Source: Cohnella algarum (GTDB taxonomy: Bacteria; Bacillota; Bacilli; Paenibacillales; Paenibacillaceae). From it: a stretch of DNA of 64,000 bases. Within the stretch, counting starts at the first letter, position 1; each line of letters starts with the position of its first letter. Below the pieces are notes generated by a model. The model did no database searches and was not told the origin of the DNA. It saw only the letters and a list, made by a program, of their open reading frames with translations. The position numbers and the translations under genes were made by a program. Positions 16,589-25,053 of the stretch are shown piece after piece. The DNA is taken from positions 3,839,001 through 3,903,000 of the forward strand of contig NZ_JAFHKM010000002.1 in NCBI RefSeq assembly GCF_016937515.1. The letters run 5' to 3'.

Positions 16589-16819
16589 GTGCTGCTTCAA
16601 ACGCTGGAGAAGGCGCTGCGCGACAAATCCGAGATGTACGGGTTAACGGCGCGGGAGAAGGAAATTTTGAATTATTGGGTTCAGGATCTCGACTACAAGG
16701 AAATCGCGCTCAAGCTCGGCATCAGCAAAAATACCGTCAAAGTCCACATTTCCCGGATTAACCTCAAGCTTCAGGTCAATTCCAAAGCGTCCCTTATTTT
16801 GAAGCTGATCGGGGCCTGA
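16589..16819 (+). CDS. Small LuxR-type HTH regulator
   Basis: 76 residues from GTG 16589 (GGGGAGGAAG about 6 bp upstream; the longer frame from TTG 16565 would put that site inside the gene). It is little more than a C-terminal effector-type helix-turn-helix: Y-G-L-T-A-R-E-K-E-I-L-N-Y-W, I-A-L-K-L-G-I-S-K-N-T-V-K-V-H-I, then L-Q-V-N-S-K-A-S-L-I-L-K-L. It has no receiver or sensor domain, like GerE, which it faces divergently and resembles in size. It may be a diverged GerE paralogue with a sporulation or stationary-phase role. Target unknown. Confidence 0.82.
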   Translation: MLLQTLEKALRDKSEMYGLTAREKEILNYWVQDLDYKEIALKLGISKNTVKVHISRINLKLQVNSKASLILKLIGA

Positions 16820-16932
16820 CGGACGGCCGATCGCGCAGAAGCCCCAGGCGATTGGCGGGCTGCTCCGGTCACAGGCTAAACGGGCCGAGCGGAACAGCCC
16901 GCCCGACCGTTGTGCCCGGCACGGTCAAGGCG

Positions 16933-17073
16933 TCACTCTTTTTTCCACGGGGGATCCCCGTACTTGTGCCACCATCCGTTAATCTTATAGATGCACCAAG
17001 GAACGAAAACCGACAGCAAGGCATAAAACAGCTCGTTCAACGAGGGTATGCGGTCTCTCCAAAACTCCGACAT
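16933..17073 (-). CDS. 46-residue membrane microprotein of the germination operon
   Basis: ATG 17073 is preceded by AAGGAGG and starts 18 bp after the gerC stop on the same strand. The product has one hydrophobic segment (L-F-Y-A-L-L-S-V-F-V-P-W-C-I-Y) and a Trp-rich, charged tail (N-G-W-W-H-K-Y-G-D-P-P-W-K-K-E). A tight ribosome site, operon position and membrane segment support a real gene that length filters would miss. It could be an accessory subunit of the germinant receptor, by analogy with the small GerD/2TM-type partners known in some spore formers. I do not recognise the family. Confidence 0.68.
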   Translation of the reverse strand: MSEFWRDRIPSLNELFYALLSVFVPWCIYKINGWWHKYGDPPWKKE

Positions 17074-17091
17074 GTACGGGCGCCTCCTTCG

Positions 17092-18243
17092 CTATTCCGC
17101 TTTCTGGATCGAACCGACGACATGCAGTCTTACTTTGGCCTCGACGCGAATCGTGCATCCGGAAAAAAGGTTTTCCCCCGAGTCCCAGTCGTCTTTGATT
17201 TGCTGCCAAACGCCGTAGTGCTCCCTGTAGAGATGCTTGCCGAACTCGAAAATGTCGGACCGGTACTCCTTCTGGGCTTTTTCGGCCACGATCCGGGTCA
17301 GGGATTCGATCTTTTCCTCGATCTTCTTCTCCGCTTCGGCGAGGACGGCCTTGTTCAGCAGCGACGCATTCAGGTGCGATTCGCCGATATTGCCGTCCGC
17401 CATGACGGAGACATGAAAGACGGGACGTCTCGGATCCGAGACGTCGGCCTCCAAGGTGCGCGCCACATGCTTCATTTCGAAAACGACGAACGCATCGTTC
17501 AGCTTGATTTCAAGAGCTCCTGCATTCAAGCTGCCGAGGATGAAATTCCGTCCCGTCGTTTCCGCCTCGTTCAGAAATCCGCGCAGCCGATGGTCGTGAC
17601 CGTTAAACACCGCGGCTCCGCTGGTCGCGACGGCGTTCTCGGCGGCCAGGGCAATTTTCGGCACGGCAAAGCTCGTATCCTGCAGCAAAAAGGCGTGCAC
17701 GTTCCCGATGTTGGTGGGCGGCGAGATCGACTCGCTTTTGTCCGGATTTTCCGACGTTTTCTCGATATAGCGAACGGGCAGCGCCTCGACCGGAGTCGTC
17801 GCCTCCAGCAATTGTCGAGCTTCTCCCTCAGCGATCATCACCTTGGCGGCTCTCCGCGTCTCCGAATCCCGAAAGAAGACATCCAGCACGTCGCCCAAAT
17901 CGCCCCGCCTCGCCAGGCTTTCCGAGATGAGGATGATCCGGTTGTGCTCCAAATATGGCGATCGGCTAAAAACGTTGGACATCTGCCTTGCCGCCTTGAA
18001 CACGGTATTGGCGGTTACGGAGAGATTGCTGTACGTTTTTCCGCCGGGCTTCGAAGCGCTGTCCGTGCTGTGCAAGGCGCTCGGGTTTGCGAACTGGAAC
18101 GTAAGCATCACTTTGCCGTCGTCTCCCGCGTCCAACGCGGAGCCGACAACGAATCCGCGTTCCTCGATCTCGGTCCGGTCCCAGCATCCCGCCGCCAGCA
18201 CGACGAGAACGGCCATTCCGCATGTCCGCAGCCATTTACGCAT
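17092..18243 (-). CDS. Germinant receptor C subunit, Ger(x)C lipoprotein
   Basis: 383 residues. The N-terminal signal ends in lipobox L-A-A-G-C (Cys20) followed by the family hallmark W-D-R-T-E-I-E-E-R-G-F-V-V-G. The rest follows the GerAC layout (R-I-I-L-I-S-E-S-L-A, D-V-F-F-R-D near residue 120, and a C-terminal helical region with a Y-x-x-D-I-F-E-F-G block). It is anchored on the outer face of the inner spore membrane as part of the nutrient receptor. Its start overlaps the end of gerB by 8 bp. The germinant cannot be deduced. Confidence 0.95.
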   Translation of the reverse strand: MRKWLRTCGMAVLVVLAAGCWDRTEIEERGFVVGSALDAGDDGKVMLTFQFANPSALHSTDSASKPGGKTYSNLSVTANTVFKAARQMSNVFSRSPYLEHNRIILISESLARRGDLGDVLDVFFRDSETRRAAKVMIAEGEARQLLEATTPVEALPVRYIEKTSENPDKSESISPPTNIGNVHAFLLQDTSFAVPKIALAAENAVATSGAAVFNGHDHRLRGFLNEAETTGRNFILGSLNAGALEIKLNDAFVVFEMKHVARTLEADVSDPRRPVFHVSVMADGNIGESHLNASLLNKAVLAEAEKKIEEKIESLTRIVAEKAQKEYRSDIFEFGKHLYREHYGVWQQIKDDWDSGENLFSGCTIRVEAKVRLHVVGSIQKAE

Positions 18244-19345
18244 CCGGTTTCACCCGCCGCGCTTTGGCCGCGATCAGAAGGAAAGCGGGGAAAACCCAAG
18301 CGACGATGATGCCCAAATAGCTGATCCACTCGGAAAAAAGGCGGATTTCTTGCAGATTCGTCGGCTGCATCGCCACGAGAAACACAAATGGAGTCAGCAG
18401 AAAAATCAGGCTCATTCGGCTCGCCTTCGGGAACACCGACTGCAGCGCGATCAGCGTCACGTCGAAAGCCATGACCGCGGTGCAGTACAGGGACATGACC
18501 CAAACCGCGAAAAAAACCGATTCGAACCGCTCGAAAAAGCCGCCGGGCACTTCGACCTGCTTGGCCAGCTCCGCGAGCGGAAAAAGGGTGTTGGCGACGA
18601 CCTCGGTGCTGAAGACGCCGACGACAAACAGAAAGACGAGCAAATAGACGAGAGTCGGCATCAGCATCCCGATGAATACGGCTTTTCCGAGTTTTTTCGG
18701 GCGGTTGACGAATAGGTTGTAGAACAGCAGGATCTCGAACCCGAGGAAAGAAAAGGCCGTTTCCTTGGCCGCAATCAGAAGCTTCGGGAAAGGCGTGACG
18801 AAAAACGGCTTCAGGCGTTCGTAATCGAAATCGCCGGCGCTCAACGCCAGGACGGCCGTCAAAATGAGCAGGATGATCGGAAAAAACAGCAGATTGAGCC
18901 GCAGCAGCGAAATGCTCGGGCCGGACACGCCGTAAACGAGCACCAGCAAAAACACGAAGCAAATCGCTTCCACCGGCGTGCGGTCGAACAAATACAGCTT
19001 CGATATGCTCGACACTCCGCGAACTTCGTAGCTTACGTACAAAAAGGTGTAAAAAGCGAATGACAGCGTCAGCACGTTGGCCGTCGGGCGATTGGTCAAG
19101 GACGCGGCGATATCGCGATAGCTTTGCTTCGGAAAGCGGACGGCCAATCGGGTCAGCATCCAGGCGAAGCCGATCGCGATCAGCCCGCCGAGCAAAATCG
19201 ACACCCATCCGTCCGAGGAGTTCGTGGCCACGACGATCGAAGCGGGCAGCGTCAAAATGCCGAGGCCGATGACGACGTTGCTGACCGCATAAGACACTTC
19301 CTTGCTTCCGATTTCACGGTCGGCATACTCGAAGCTTTTCGTCAT
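18236..19345 (-). CDS. Germinant receptor B subunit, GerAB/ArcD/ProY permease family
   Basis: 369 residues with about ten membrane segments and the APC-superfamily fold of germination permeases. The beginning has I-G-S-K-E-V-S-Y-A-V-S-N-V-V-I-G-L-G-I-L, equivalent to the unwound first helix that lines the ligand pocket in GerAB. In known receptors this subunit sets nutrient specificity. ATG 19345 is preceded by GGAGGGAGAA. It lies 61 bp after gerA and overlaps gerC. Confidence 0.95.
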   Translation of the reverse strand: MTKSFEYADREIGSKEVSYAVSNVVIGLGILTLPASIVVATNSSDGWVSILLGGLIAIGFAWMLTRLAVRFPKQSYRDIAASLTNRPTANVLTLSFAFYTFLYVSYEVRGVSSISKLYLFDRTPVEAICFVFLLVLVYGVSGPSISLLRLNLLFFPIILLILTAVLALSAGDFDYERLKPFFVTPFPKLLIAAKETAFSFLGFEILLFYNLFVNRPKKLGKAVFIGMLMPTLVYLLVFLFVVGVFSTEVVANTLFPLAELAKQVEVPGGFFERFESVFFAVWVMSLYCTAVMAFDVTLIALQSVFPKASRMSLIFLLTPFVFLVAMQPTNLQEIRLFSEWISYLGIIVAWVFPAFLLIAAKARRVKPDA

Positions 19346-19406
19346 GGTTCTCCCTCCTTGTCCGCCCGCACCGGATTTTTTGTCTGCATGAACCGGGGCC
19401 GGCCGG

Positions 19407-20840
19407 TCAGAAGCGTGATCGGAGGCGGACGATCAGGTCCCGCCAATCGCTCTTGAGCGTCGGCGCATAGGGAGCCGAATACGGAACGCCGAAGCTGTAC
19501 AAGCGCAAAAGATGGATGCAAATCGTAATCATCGCAAGCACGATGCCGTAAAGCCCGAAGATGCTGGCGGCCAATATAACGGCGAACCGGAGAATGCGGA
19601 ACGCGATTCCGACGCTGTAAGCCGGAATGGCAAAGGAGGAGATCGCCGTGATCGACACGATGATGACCATGACCGGACTGACGATGCCCGCCTGGACCGC
19701 GGCTTCGCCGATGACGAGGCCGCCGACGATCCCGATCGTCTGGCCGATCGGCTTGGGCAGCCGGATGCCGGCCTCGCGCAGCAGCTCGAACGTTCCTTCC
19801 ATCAACAGCGCTTCGACGACGGCCGGAAACGGAACGCCCTCCCTTGTCGCCGCGATCGAAAAGGCGAGTTTGAAAGGGATCATTCCCTGGTGAAAAGAGA
19901 TGAGCGCGACATAAAGAGCGGGCAGCAGCAGCGTAACGAGAACCGCGGCATACCGGAGCGTGCGGATCAGGGAACCGATGATCCACCTTTCGTAATAATC
20001 TTCGGGGGATTGGATCAGGGAAACGAGCGTCGTCGGCAGCAGGAGGACGAACGGCGTGCCTTCGAGCAGCAGGGCGACTTTGCCCTGCAGCAGCGCGGAC
20101 GCGACTTTGTCCGGTCTTTCCGTATGTAAAATTTGCGGAAACGGAGACAGAAAGCTGTCTTCGATCCATTGCTCGATCGTGCCCGATTCCGGAGCGGCGT
20201 CCACGTCGAGCGATTCCAGCCTGCGTTTGACTTCCTTGACGATTTCGGGGTGCGCGATGCCGTCGATATACGCGACCGCGAGCGTTTGCCGGGAACGCCG
20301 GCCGACGAGAACGGTGTCGAACGTCAGGTTGGGATCGCGAATTTGCTTGCGCACGAGCGTCATATTGGCGGATATGTTTTCGGTGAAGCCTTCCCTCGGG
20401 CCCCGGACCAGCGCTTCGGTTTGCGGTTCTTCGATCGCGCGTCCGGGCGGGTTGCGGCTTTTGATCAGGAGCGCCCGGTCTTCTCCGTCCAGCAGCAAGG
20501 CCGCGTCCCCCGCAAGGACGGCCGCAACGATTTCGTCCCATTCGTTCGTCCGTTTCAGGACGGGCAGGGAGATGAAGCGGGTCTCGATTTCGTCGAGCCA
20601 TCCGCCGCTCCGATCCTGCAAAGCCGATTCCCTTCCGCCGAGCTGCAGCGGCTGGACCAAATGCTTCTGAATCGCGTAAATATCGTTCAATCCGTCAAGC
20701 GTGATAATCGACGCGACCCGATGGCCGAATTGGACGTTTTGGATCGTTAAATCGCCCGATTCGCTGAGTTTTTGCCGGATAAATCGGAGATTTTGGCCTA
20801 GCGTCGTCGACAATAAGGGAGATTGTCCGCTGGTGTTCAC
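19407..20840 (-). CDS. Germinant receptor A subunit, GerA family
   Basis: 477 residues when started at GTG 20840, which has AGAAGGAGA about 10 bp upstream; the frame extends to TTG 20918 without a ribosome site. The N-terminal ~240 residues are the soluble two-lobe domain (I-R-D-P-N-L-T-F-D-T-V-L-V-G-R-R-S-R region). The C-terminal part has four to five membrane helices with P-x-x-Y-V-A-L-I-S-F-H-Q-G-M-I-P and the E-G-T-F-E-L-L-R-E-A-G-I-R-L-P motif typical of GerAA. It heads a gerA-gerB-gerC-microprotein operon on the minus strand. Confidence 0.95.
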   Translation of the reverse strand: MNTSGQSPLLSTTLGQNLRFIRQKLSESGDLTIQNVQFGHRVASIITLDGLNDIYAIQKHLVQPLQLGGRESALQDRSGGWLDEIETRFISLPVLKRTNEWDEIVAAVLAGDAALLLDGEDRALLIKSRNPPGRAIEEPQTEALVRGPREGFTENISANMTLVRKQIRDPNLTFDTVLVGRRSRQTLAVAYIDGIAHPEIVKEVKRRLESLDVDAAPESGTIEQWIEDSFLSPFPQILHTERPDKVASALLQGKVALLLEGTPFVLLLPTTLVSLIQSPEDYYERWIIGSLIRTLRYAAVLVTLLLPALYVALISFHQGMIPFKLAFSIAATREGVPFPAVVEALLMEGTFELLREAGIRLPKPIGQTIGIVGGLVIGEAAVQAGIVSPVMVIIVSITAISSFAIPAYSVGIAFRILRFAVILAASIFGLYGIVLAMITICIHLLRLYSFGVPYSAPYAPTLKSDWRDLIVRLRSRF

Positions 20841-20945
20841 GGCATCGGTGTCTCCTTCTCTGGCGGATTCGTCCCTTGTATGTATCTCCAAATGATCGAA
20901 TAATAAACCTTTTAGCAAAATAAAAGAGGGTTGCGCGTTTATGCC

Positions 20946-22313
20946 TTAGCCGATCCGGATGTCGCCGCTTTCGGCCGCCGAACCGCCGCGATGCGGAAGA
21001 CGGATGCGAAACGACGTCCCTTCCGCCGCAGTCGATTGCGCCTCGATCGTTCCGCGGTAATGCTTGACCCGTTCGAGCACGATCGACAGCCCGAGTCCGG
21101 AGTGGCCTCCGTTTTTCGTTGTATATCCGGGCGCAAACATCCGCTGCAGCTCGGATTCCGCGAGAATCCGTCCGGAGTTGCGCACCGCCAGCTCGATATG
21201 GTCGTCATGGCAGCGGATTTCAACATGGACGAGGCGTTCCGCCGGCGGCAGCGATTCGACTTCTTCGAACGCGTTATTGACGAGATTGCCGACGATTTTG
21301 ACGACGTCGATCGTCCGGATCGCCGACCGGTCGTTCCACGTATCCGACAGTTCGAACGTAAAGCGGATATCGAGGCTGACGGCGACGGCGATTTTGGCTT
21401 TCAAAAAAGCGGCCAGCGGCGGAGAAGGATGGTGCACGATTTCGCTGACGTCGCGGATGTCGTGAACCAGATCGCCCATATAGTCTTTCAGGGCGGCGGT
21501 TTTGCCCAACTGAAGCATCGTATGCATGACCTGGACATGATTTAAAAAATCGTGCCGCTGGCCGCGAATCGACGTGAACATTCGGCCGATGTCCTCCACA
21601 AACACTTCCTGCGCCGCGCGGGCTTCTTCCCTGGCGCCGGAGAGCAGCCTCGCCACATAGACGAGGGAGACCAGGCTCATCAAGATCGCGGCGCAGACGA
21701 GAACCGAAACGATCAAGTCGCTTCCTTGCTGGTTGACGTGAAAAAAACGGGTGGTGCCGAGCAGGACGAATTGGAGCGCCGCGAGAACGACAAGCTTGCC
21801 GAGTCCGGTCCGCCAGCCGTCCACGATCTTCGCGAACATGCGTCTCGCCGTCTTCAAGCCCCGTTTGCGAAGGTAAGCGGCAAGAAGCCACAGCGCGATC
21901 AGCACGGGATACAGTCCCGCCGCCAGCAGCCACGGAGGGCCTTTTAAAATTTGTTCCCGGTCCGCCAGCCCGGAGATCGCCATGGCGATCTGGGCGAACA
22001 GCAAATCGGTCAAAATCGCCATCAGATGAACGCACGCATAAACGCCCAGTTTCTGCTTGAGCGGCACTTCGCGGAACAGAACGCCAAGCATGACGGCGTT
22101 GATGAGCATCGAATTAAGCAGATGCAGCTGAAACGGCAAAAAAAACAATAGCGAATCCGTGTAAACGGAGGTTGCGATCGTAAGCAGAATCAATTTGCGC
22201 AAGAGGCGTTCCGGCCTGTTTTCCAGCAGCGTGAAGCTGAAGAGCCAGACCATGAAGGTCTGCGGCCACGAGTACAAAAGATCGAGCTTGACGATATCCC
22301 AAAAAGTAGTCAT
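20946..22313 (-). CDS. Membrane sensor histidine kinase with Spo0B-type phosphoacceptor domain
   Basis: 455 residues. Residues 1-~225 contain six to seven membrane helices. After them comes R-G-Q-R-H-D-F-L-N-H-V-Q-V, the H-x-x-x-N helix of Spo0B/CitA-type kinases, where the His is the likely phosphorylation site. A GHKL ATPase domain follows (N-box N-L-V-N-N-A-F-E-E, G-box G-L-G-L-S-I-V). The layout resembles AgrC/DcuS-related kinases with a polytopic sensor. No response-regulator gene lies beside it, so it is an orphan. It begins about 100 bp upstream of gerA on the same strand; a sporulation role is possible but unproven. Confidence 0.88.
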   Translation of the reverse strand: MTTFWDIVKLDLLYSWPQTFMVWLFSFTLLENRPERLLRKLILLTIATSVYTDSLLFFLPFQLHLLNSMLINAVMLGVLFREVPLKQKLGVYACVHLMAILTDLLFAQIAMAISGLADREQILKGPPWLLAAGLYPVLIALWLLAAYLRKRGLKTARRMFAKIVDGWRTGLGKLVVLAALQFVLLGTTRFFHVNQQGSDLIVSVLVCAAILMSLVSLVYVARLLSGAREEARAAQEVFVEDIGRMFTSIRGQRHDFLNHVQVMHTMLQLGKTAALKDYMGDLVHDIRDVSEIVHHPSPPLAAFLKAKIAVAVSLDIRFTFELSDTWNDRSAIRTIDVVKIVGNLVNNAFEEVESLPPAERLVHVEIRCHDDHIELAVRNSGRILAESELQRMFAPGYTTKNGGHSGLGLSIVLERVKHYRGTIEAQSTAAEGTSFRIRLPHRGGSAAESGDIRIG

Positions 22314-22446
22314 TTGAAAAAGCGCTCCTGCCGTTGTTTCTTCCAGCTTCTACTTTACCTTTTTTCGCGGGCAATATCATAGTCTTTTTTTCCTATGGAC
22401 GCGTTATGGTAAACTGGATAAAAACCGGATGCAAGGAGGAACCGCG

Positions 22447-23789
22447 ATGACGGCTGGCGACGCGCCGGGCGGAGAACAGACGAAGCACGAGCAGCTGCTG
22501 CAGTATATACGCGACTTGCCGGTCGGAACCCGGATCTCGGTTCGCCGGATGGCAAAGGATCGCGACGTATCCGAAGGCACGGCGTACCGGGCGCTCAAGG
22601 AAGCGGAGCAGCTCGGCTACGTAAATACGAAGGAAAGAATCGGCACCGTGCGGGTCGACAAAAAGCGCCGCAACAGCCCGGATCAGCTTACGTTCGAGGA
22701 AGTGCTGGAGATCGTTCAGGGAAGCTTGCTCGGCGGGGAAGCGGGGCTCGGCAAATCGCTCCACAAATTCGTGATCGGGGCGATGGAGCTGGACGAGATG
22801 ATGGGCTATATCGACGCGGGCAGCCTGCTGATCGTAGGCAACCGCCAAAACGCCCACCGCCTCGCGCTCGAGCACGGAGCGGGGGTGCTCGTGACCGGCG
22901 GCTTCGGCACGAGCGACGACGTCAAGGCGCTGGCGGACGAACGGCAGCTGCCGATTTTGACGAGCCGGCACGATACGTTTACGGTCGCGTCGATGATCAA
23001 CCGGGCGATGTTCGACCGGCTCATCAAACGAAAAATCATGATGATCGGCGATATCGTGGAGCCGTCGGCAAGGACGCGTTCGCTGAAGCAATCGGCTTCG
23101 GTGGCGGATTTCGCGAAGCTGAGCGCCGAAACCGGGTTTACGAGATTTCCGGTGACGGACGAATGGAACCGCGCGGTCGGGATGATCACGGCCAAAGACG
23201 TGGCCGGCTCGCCCCCGGATCAGCCGCTCGACAAGCTCATGACGCGCAGGCCGATGACGGTGACGCTGACGACGCCGATCGCGGCCGCCGCCCACCAGAT
23301 GGTATCGGAGGGACTGGAGCTGCTCCCGGTCGTCGACCGGCAGCGCAAGCTGATCGGCGTCATCAGCCGTACGGAGGTGCTCCGGTCGATGCAGTTCGGG
23401 GACAGCAGGCGCAGCAGGGCGAAACGTTCGACGCCCTGATGTGGAGCGGATTTACGGAACGGAGGGACGAGGAGAACCGTCCGGTCTTCACGGGGATGGT
23501 CTCGCCGCAAATGTCCGGTCCGCTCGGCACGGTGTCCGAAGGCGTGCTCGCGGCGCTGATGCAGCAGGCCGCGGTCAAGGCGGCGAGCGATTTGCGCAAG
23601 CGGGAGCACGTGCTGGAAAGCATGACGACGTATTTTCTCCGTACCGTGCCCATCGATTCGACGATCGCCATCGTGCCGAGTATTATCGAATCCAGCCGCC
23701 GTCACATCATAATGGAGGTGCAGGTGCTGCACGAAGGGGACACGATGGCCAAAGCGATGCTTATCGCGCAGACGATCGGAGTTTCGTGA
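22447..23789 (+). CDS. ytoI: YtoI-type DRTGG/CBS/hotdog transcription factor (frameshifted in this sequence)
   Basis: ATG 22447 has AAGGAGGA 6 bp upstream. One frame encodes a GntR-like winged helix (residues ~15-70), a DRTGG domain and two CBS motifs, and stops at 23437-23439. The hotdog domain (E-E-N-R-P-V-F-T-G-M-V-S-P-Q-M onward) continues one frame back to 23789. A single extra G in the GGGG at 23398-23401 joins them into ~447 residues, close to the size of YtoI-type proteins. The last ~29 bp overlap the convergent ytpI end. The hotdog part suggests sensing of an acyl-CoA-like ligand and the CBS part a nucleotide; neither is demonstrated here. Confidence 0.85.
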
Positions 23790-24111
23790 AAACCGAATGG
23801 TTGCGGATGCCCGCAAACAGGTTGAACAGCCCCATCAGCAGGAAAACGGCGCCGACGATGACGCGGACGGTCGAGCCGGTAAACAGAACCATCTGAACGA
23901 GCGCGAGAACGGAGAGCGTCAGCCCGATAAAGATGTTCGTCCGGGCCCCGTAAAGGCCGCGCAGCACCGGATCGGCATTCCGGCGGGAACGGTAGCTGTT
24001 GTAGACGGCAAGCACCGACAACACGACGACGGACAGGGAAAACGTCCATTGAAGCACGGATATTAACAACTCGAGCAACCCCTTAAACGTTTGTCCCCCA
24101 CATTCTATCAT
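23761..24111 (-). CDS. ytpI: YtpI-like small membrane protein
   Basis: Up to 116 residues with three hydrophobic segments. Its position, convergent with and overlapping ytoI, is the same pairing as in Bacillus. The start is uncertain: ATG 24111 has no ribosome site, while an in-frame TTG near 24069 sits about 9 bp after AAGGGG and would give a protein of about 100 residues that begins close to the first membrane helix, as family members do. Function is unknown in the family. Confidence 0.75.
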   Translation of the reverse strand: MIECGGQTFKGLLELLISVLQWTFSLSVVVLSVLAVYNSYRSRRNADPVLRGLYGARTNIFIGLTLSVLALVQMVLFTGSTVRVIVGAVFLLMGLFNLFAGIRNHSVFTKLRSSAR

Positions 24112-24134
24112 AAAAAGACGGAGGCCGCTTCGGG

Positions 24135-24626
24135 CTATTTAAGCGTAGGGCGGGCTTCGATCCATACGGTCAGGACGCCGTCGGCGACCAGCATCGTCCT
24201 TATGCTGACGGCGTAATTTTTTCCTCCGATGTCCGTGTACCGCTTGCCCTCCAGAAGCGCCCGGGCCATTTGGGCTTCGGAGCCGATATCGTAGATTTTG
24301 CGACCGAGAAAAACGTTCAAATCCCCGTTTTTGCCGGAGAGCCTTTTCTTGAGCTCCGCTTCGGCCGCCCGGTCGAGCGGAGGGTCGTCCGGCCGTTCCT
24401 CGATATAGACGACGATGCTGCGGATGGACGTTTCCTTGCGCGTCGCCTGCAACTGCTGCTCGGTCAGGTGAAGCTGCTCTTTCAGCTCGTAATTGTCCGC
24501 GACGATCCGGTGCGTCTGGTCGAGCACCATGCCTTGATGGACGGCGGCCCCCAGGATCATGCCGCACAGCAGAAAAGCCGCGGCCTGCATCCCTTTGCGG
24601 TAACGACTGAAATCCGGCACTCTCAT
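24135..24626 (-). CDS. ytrI: Sporulation membrane protein YtrI
   Basis: 163 residues from ATG 24626, 7 bp after the end of ytrH. It has one N-terminal membrane segment (A-A-A-F-L-L-C-G-M-I-L-G-A-A-V), then a short coiled-coil stretch (Y-E-L-K-E-Q-L-H-L-T-E-Q-Q-L-Q) and a mixed alpha/beta soluble domain. In B. subtilis, ytrI and ytrH form a mother-cell (sigma-E) operon next to dnaE and are needed for efficient sporulation; the order here is the same. Biochemical role unknown. Confidence 0.9.
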   Translation of the reverse strand: MRVPDFSRYRKGMQAAAFLLCGMILGAAVHQGMVLDQTHRIVADNYELKEQLHLTEQQLQATRKETSIRSIVVYIEERPDDPPLDRAAEAELKKRLSGKNGDLNVFLGRKIYDIGSEAQMARALLEGKRYTDIGGKNYAVSIRTMLVADGVLTVWIEARPTLK

Positions 24627-24633
24627 CGGCCGC

Positions 24634-24960
24634 TCACCCCGCGTCCCGGCACATCCACTGGATGAGCTCCGTCGCCAGATGCGCGCCGAGGAAGGCGCAT
24701 AAAATATAGCCGATCTGCTCGACGGCCGGAGACAGATAGCCTTTCATGACGTGCGACTCGATGACGCGGATCGGATCGATCGAGCCGCCGATGGCGACGA
24801 CGACCGCCCATATTTTGATTCGGCCCGCGATGTCCAGCATCGTTTCGACGGGCGACCGCCACAGAAAAAAAGAAGCCATTCCCGCGAGCACGGCCGCGCC
24901 GAGCACGACGCCGAACGCGATGAAAAAATCCAGCGTCGCTTGCGCATAGATCCGGTTCAT
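24634..24960 (-). CDS. ytrH: Sporulation membrane protein YtrH
   Basis: 108 residues from ATG 24960, chosen because GGGAGGA lies about 6 bp upstream; two earlier in-frame ATGs (24981, 24966) are worse placed. It has three membrane segments, with F-I-A-F-G-V-V-L-G and [15 protein letters not shown] matching YtrH. It is the first gene of the ytrH-ytrI pair, transcribed away from dnaE through a 93-bp shared upstream region. Role in Bacillus: mother-cell-specific sporulation protein of unknown mechanism. Confidence 0.92.
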   Translation of the reverse strand: MNRIYAQATLDFFIAFGVVLGAAVLAGMASFFLWRSPVETMLDIAGRIKIWAVVVAIGGSIDPIRVIESHVMKGYLSPAVEQIGYILCAFLGAHLATELIQWMCRDAG

Positions 24961-25053
24961 GTCCATTCCTCCCACTATCATCTATATGGGACGGGTCCGG
25001 CCGCTTATGATACAATGAAAAAAGGGAGTTTACGCGGAAAAGAAGGGATCGAT

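Noticed and set aside
5593..23401. Phase-variable G tracts
   Set aside because: Runs are only four to six G residues, and one affected gene (accD) is essential.
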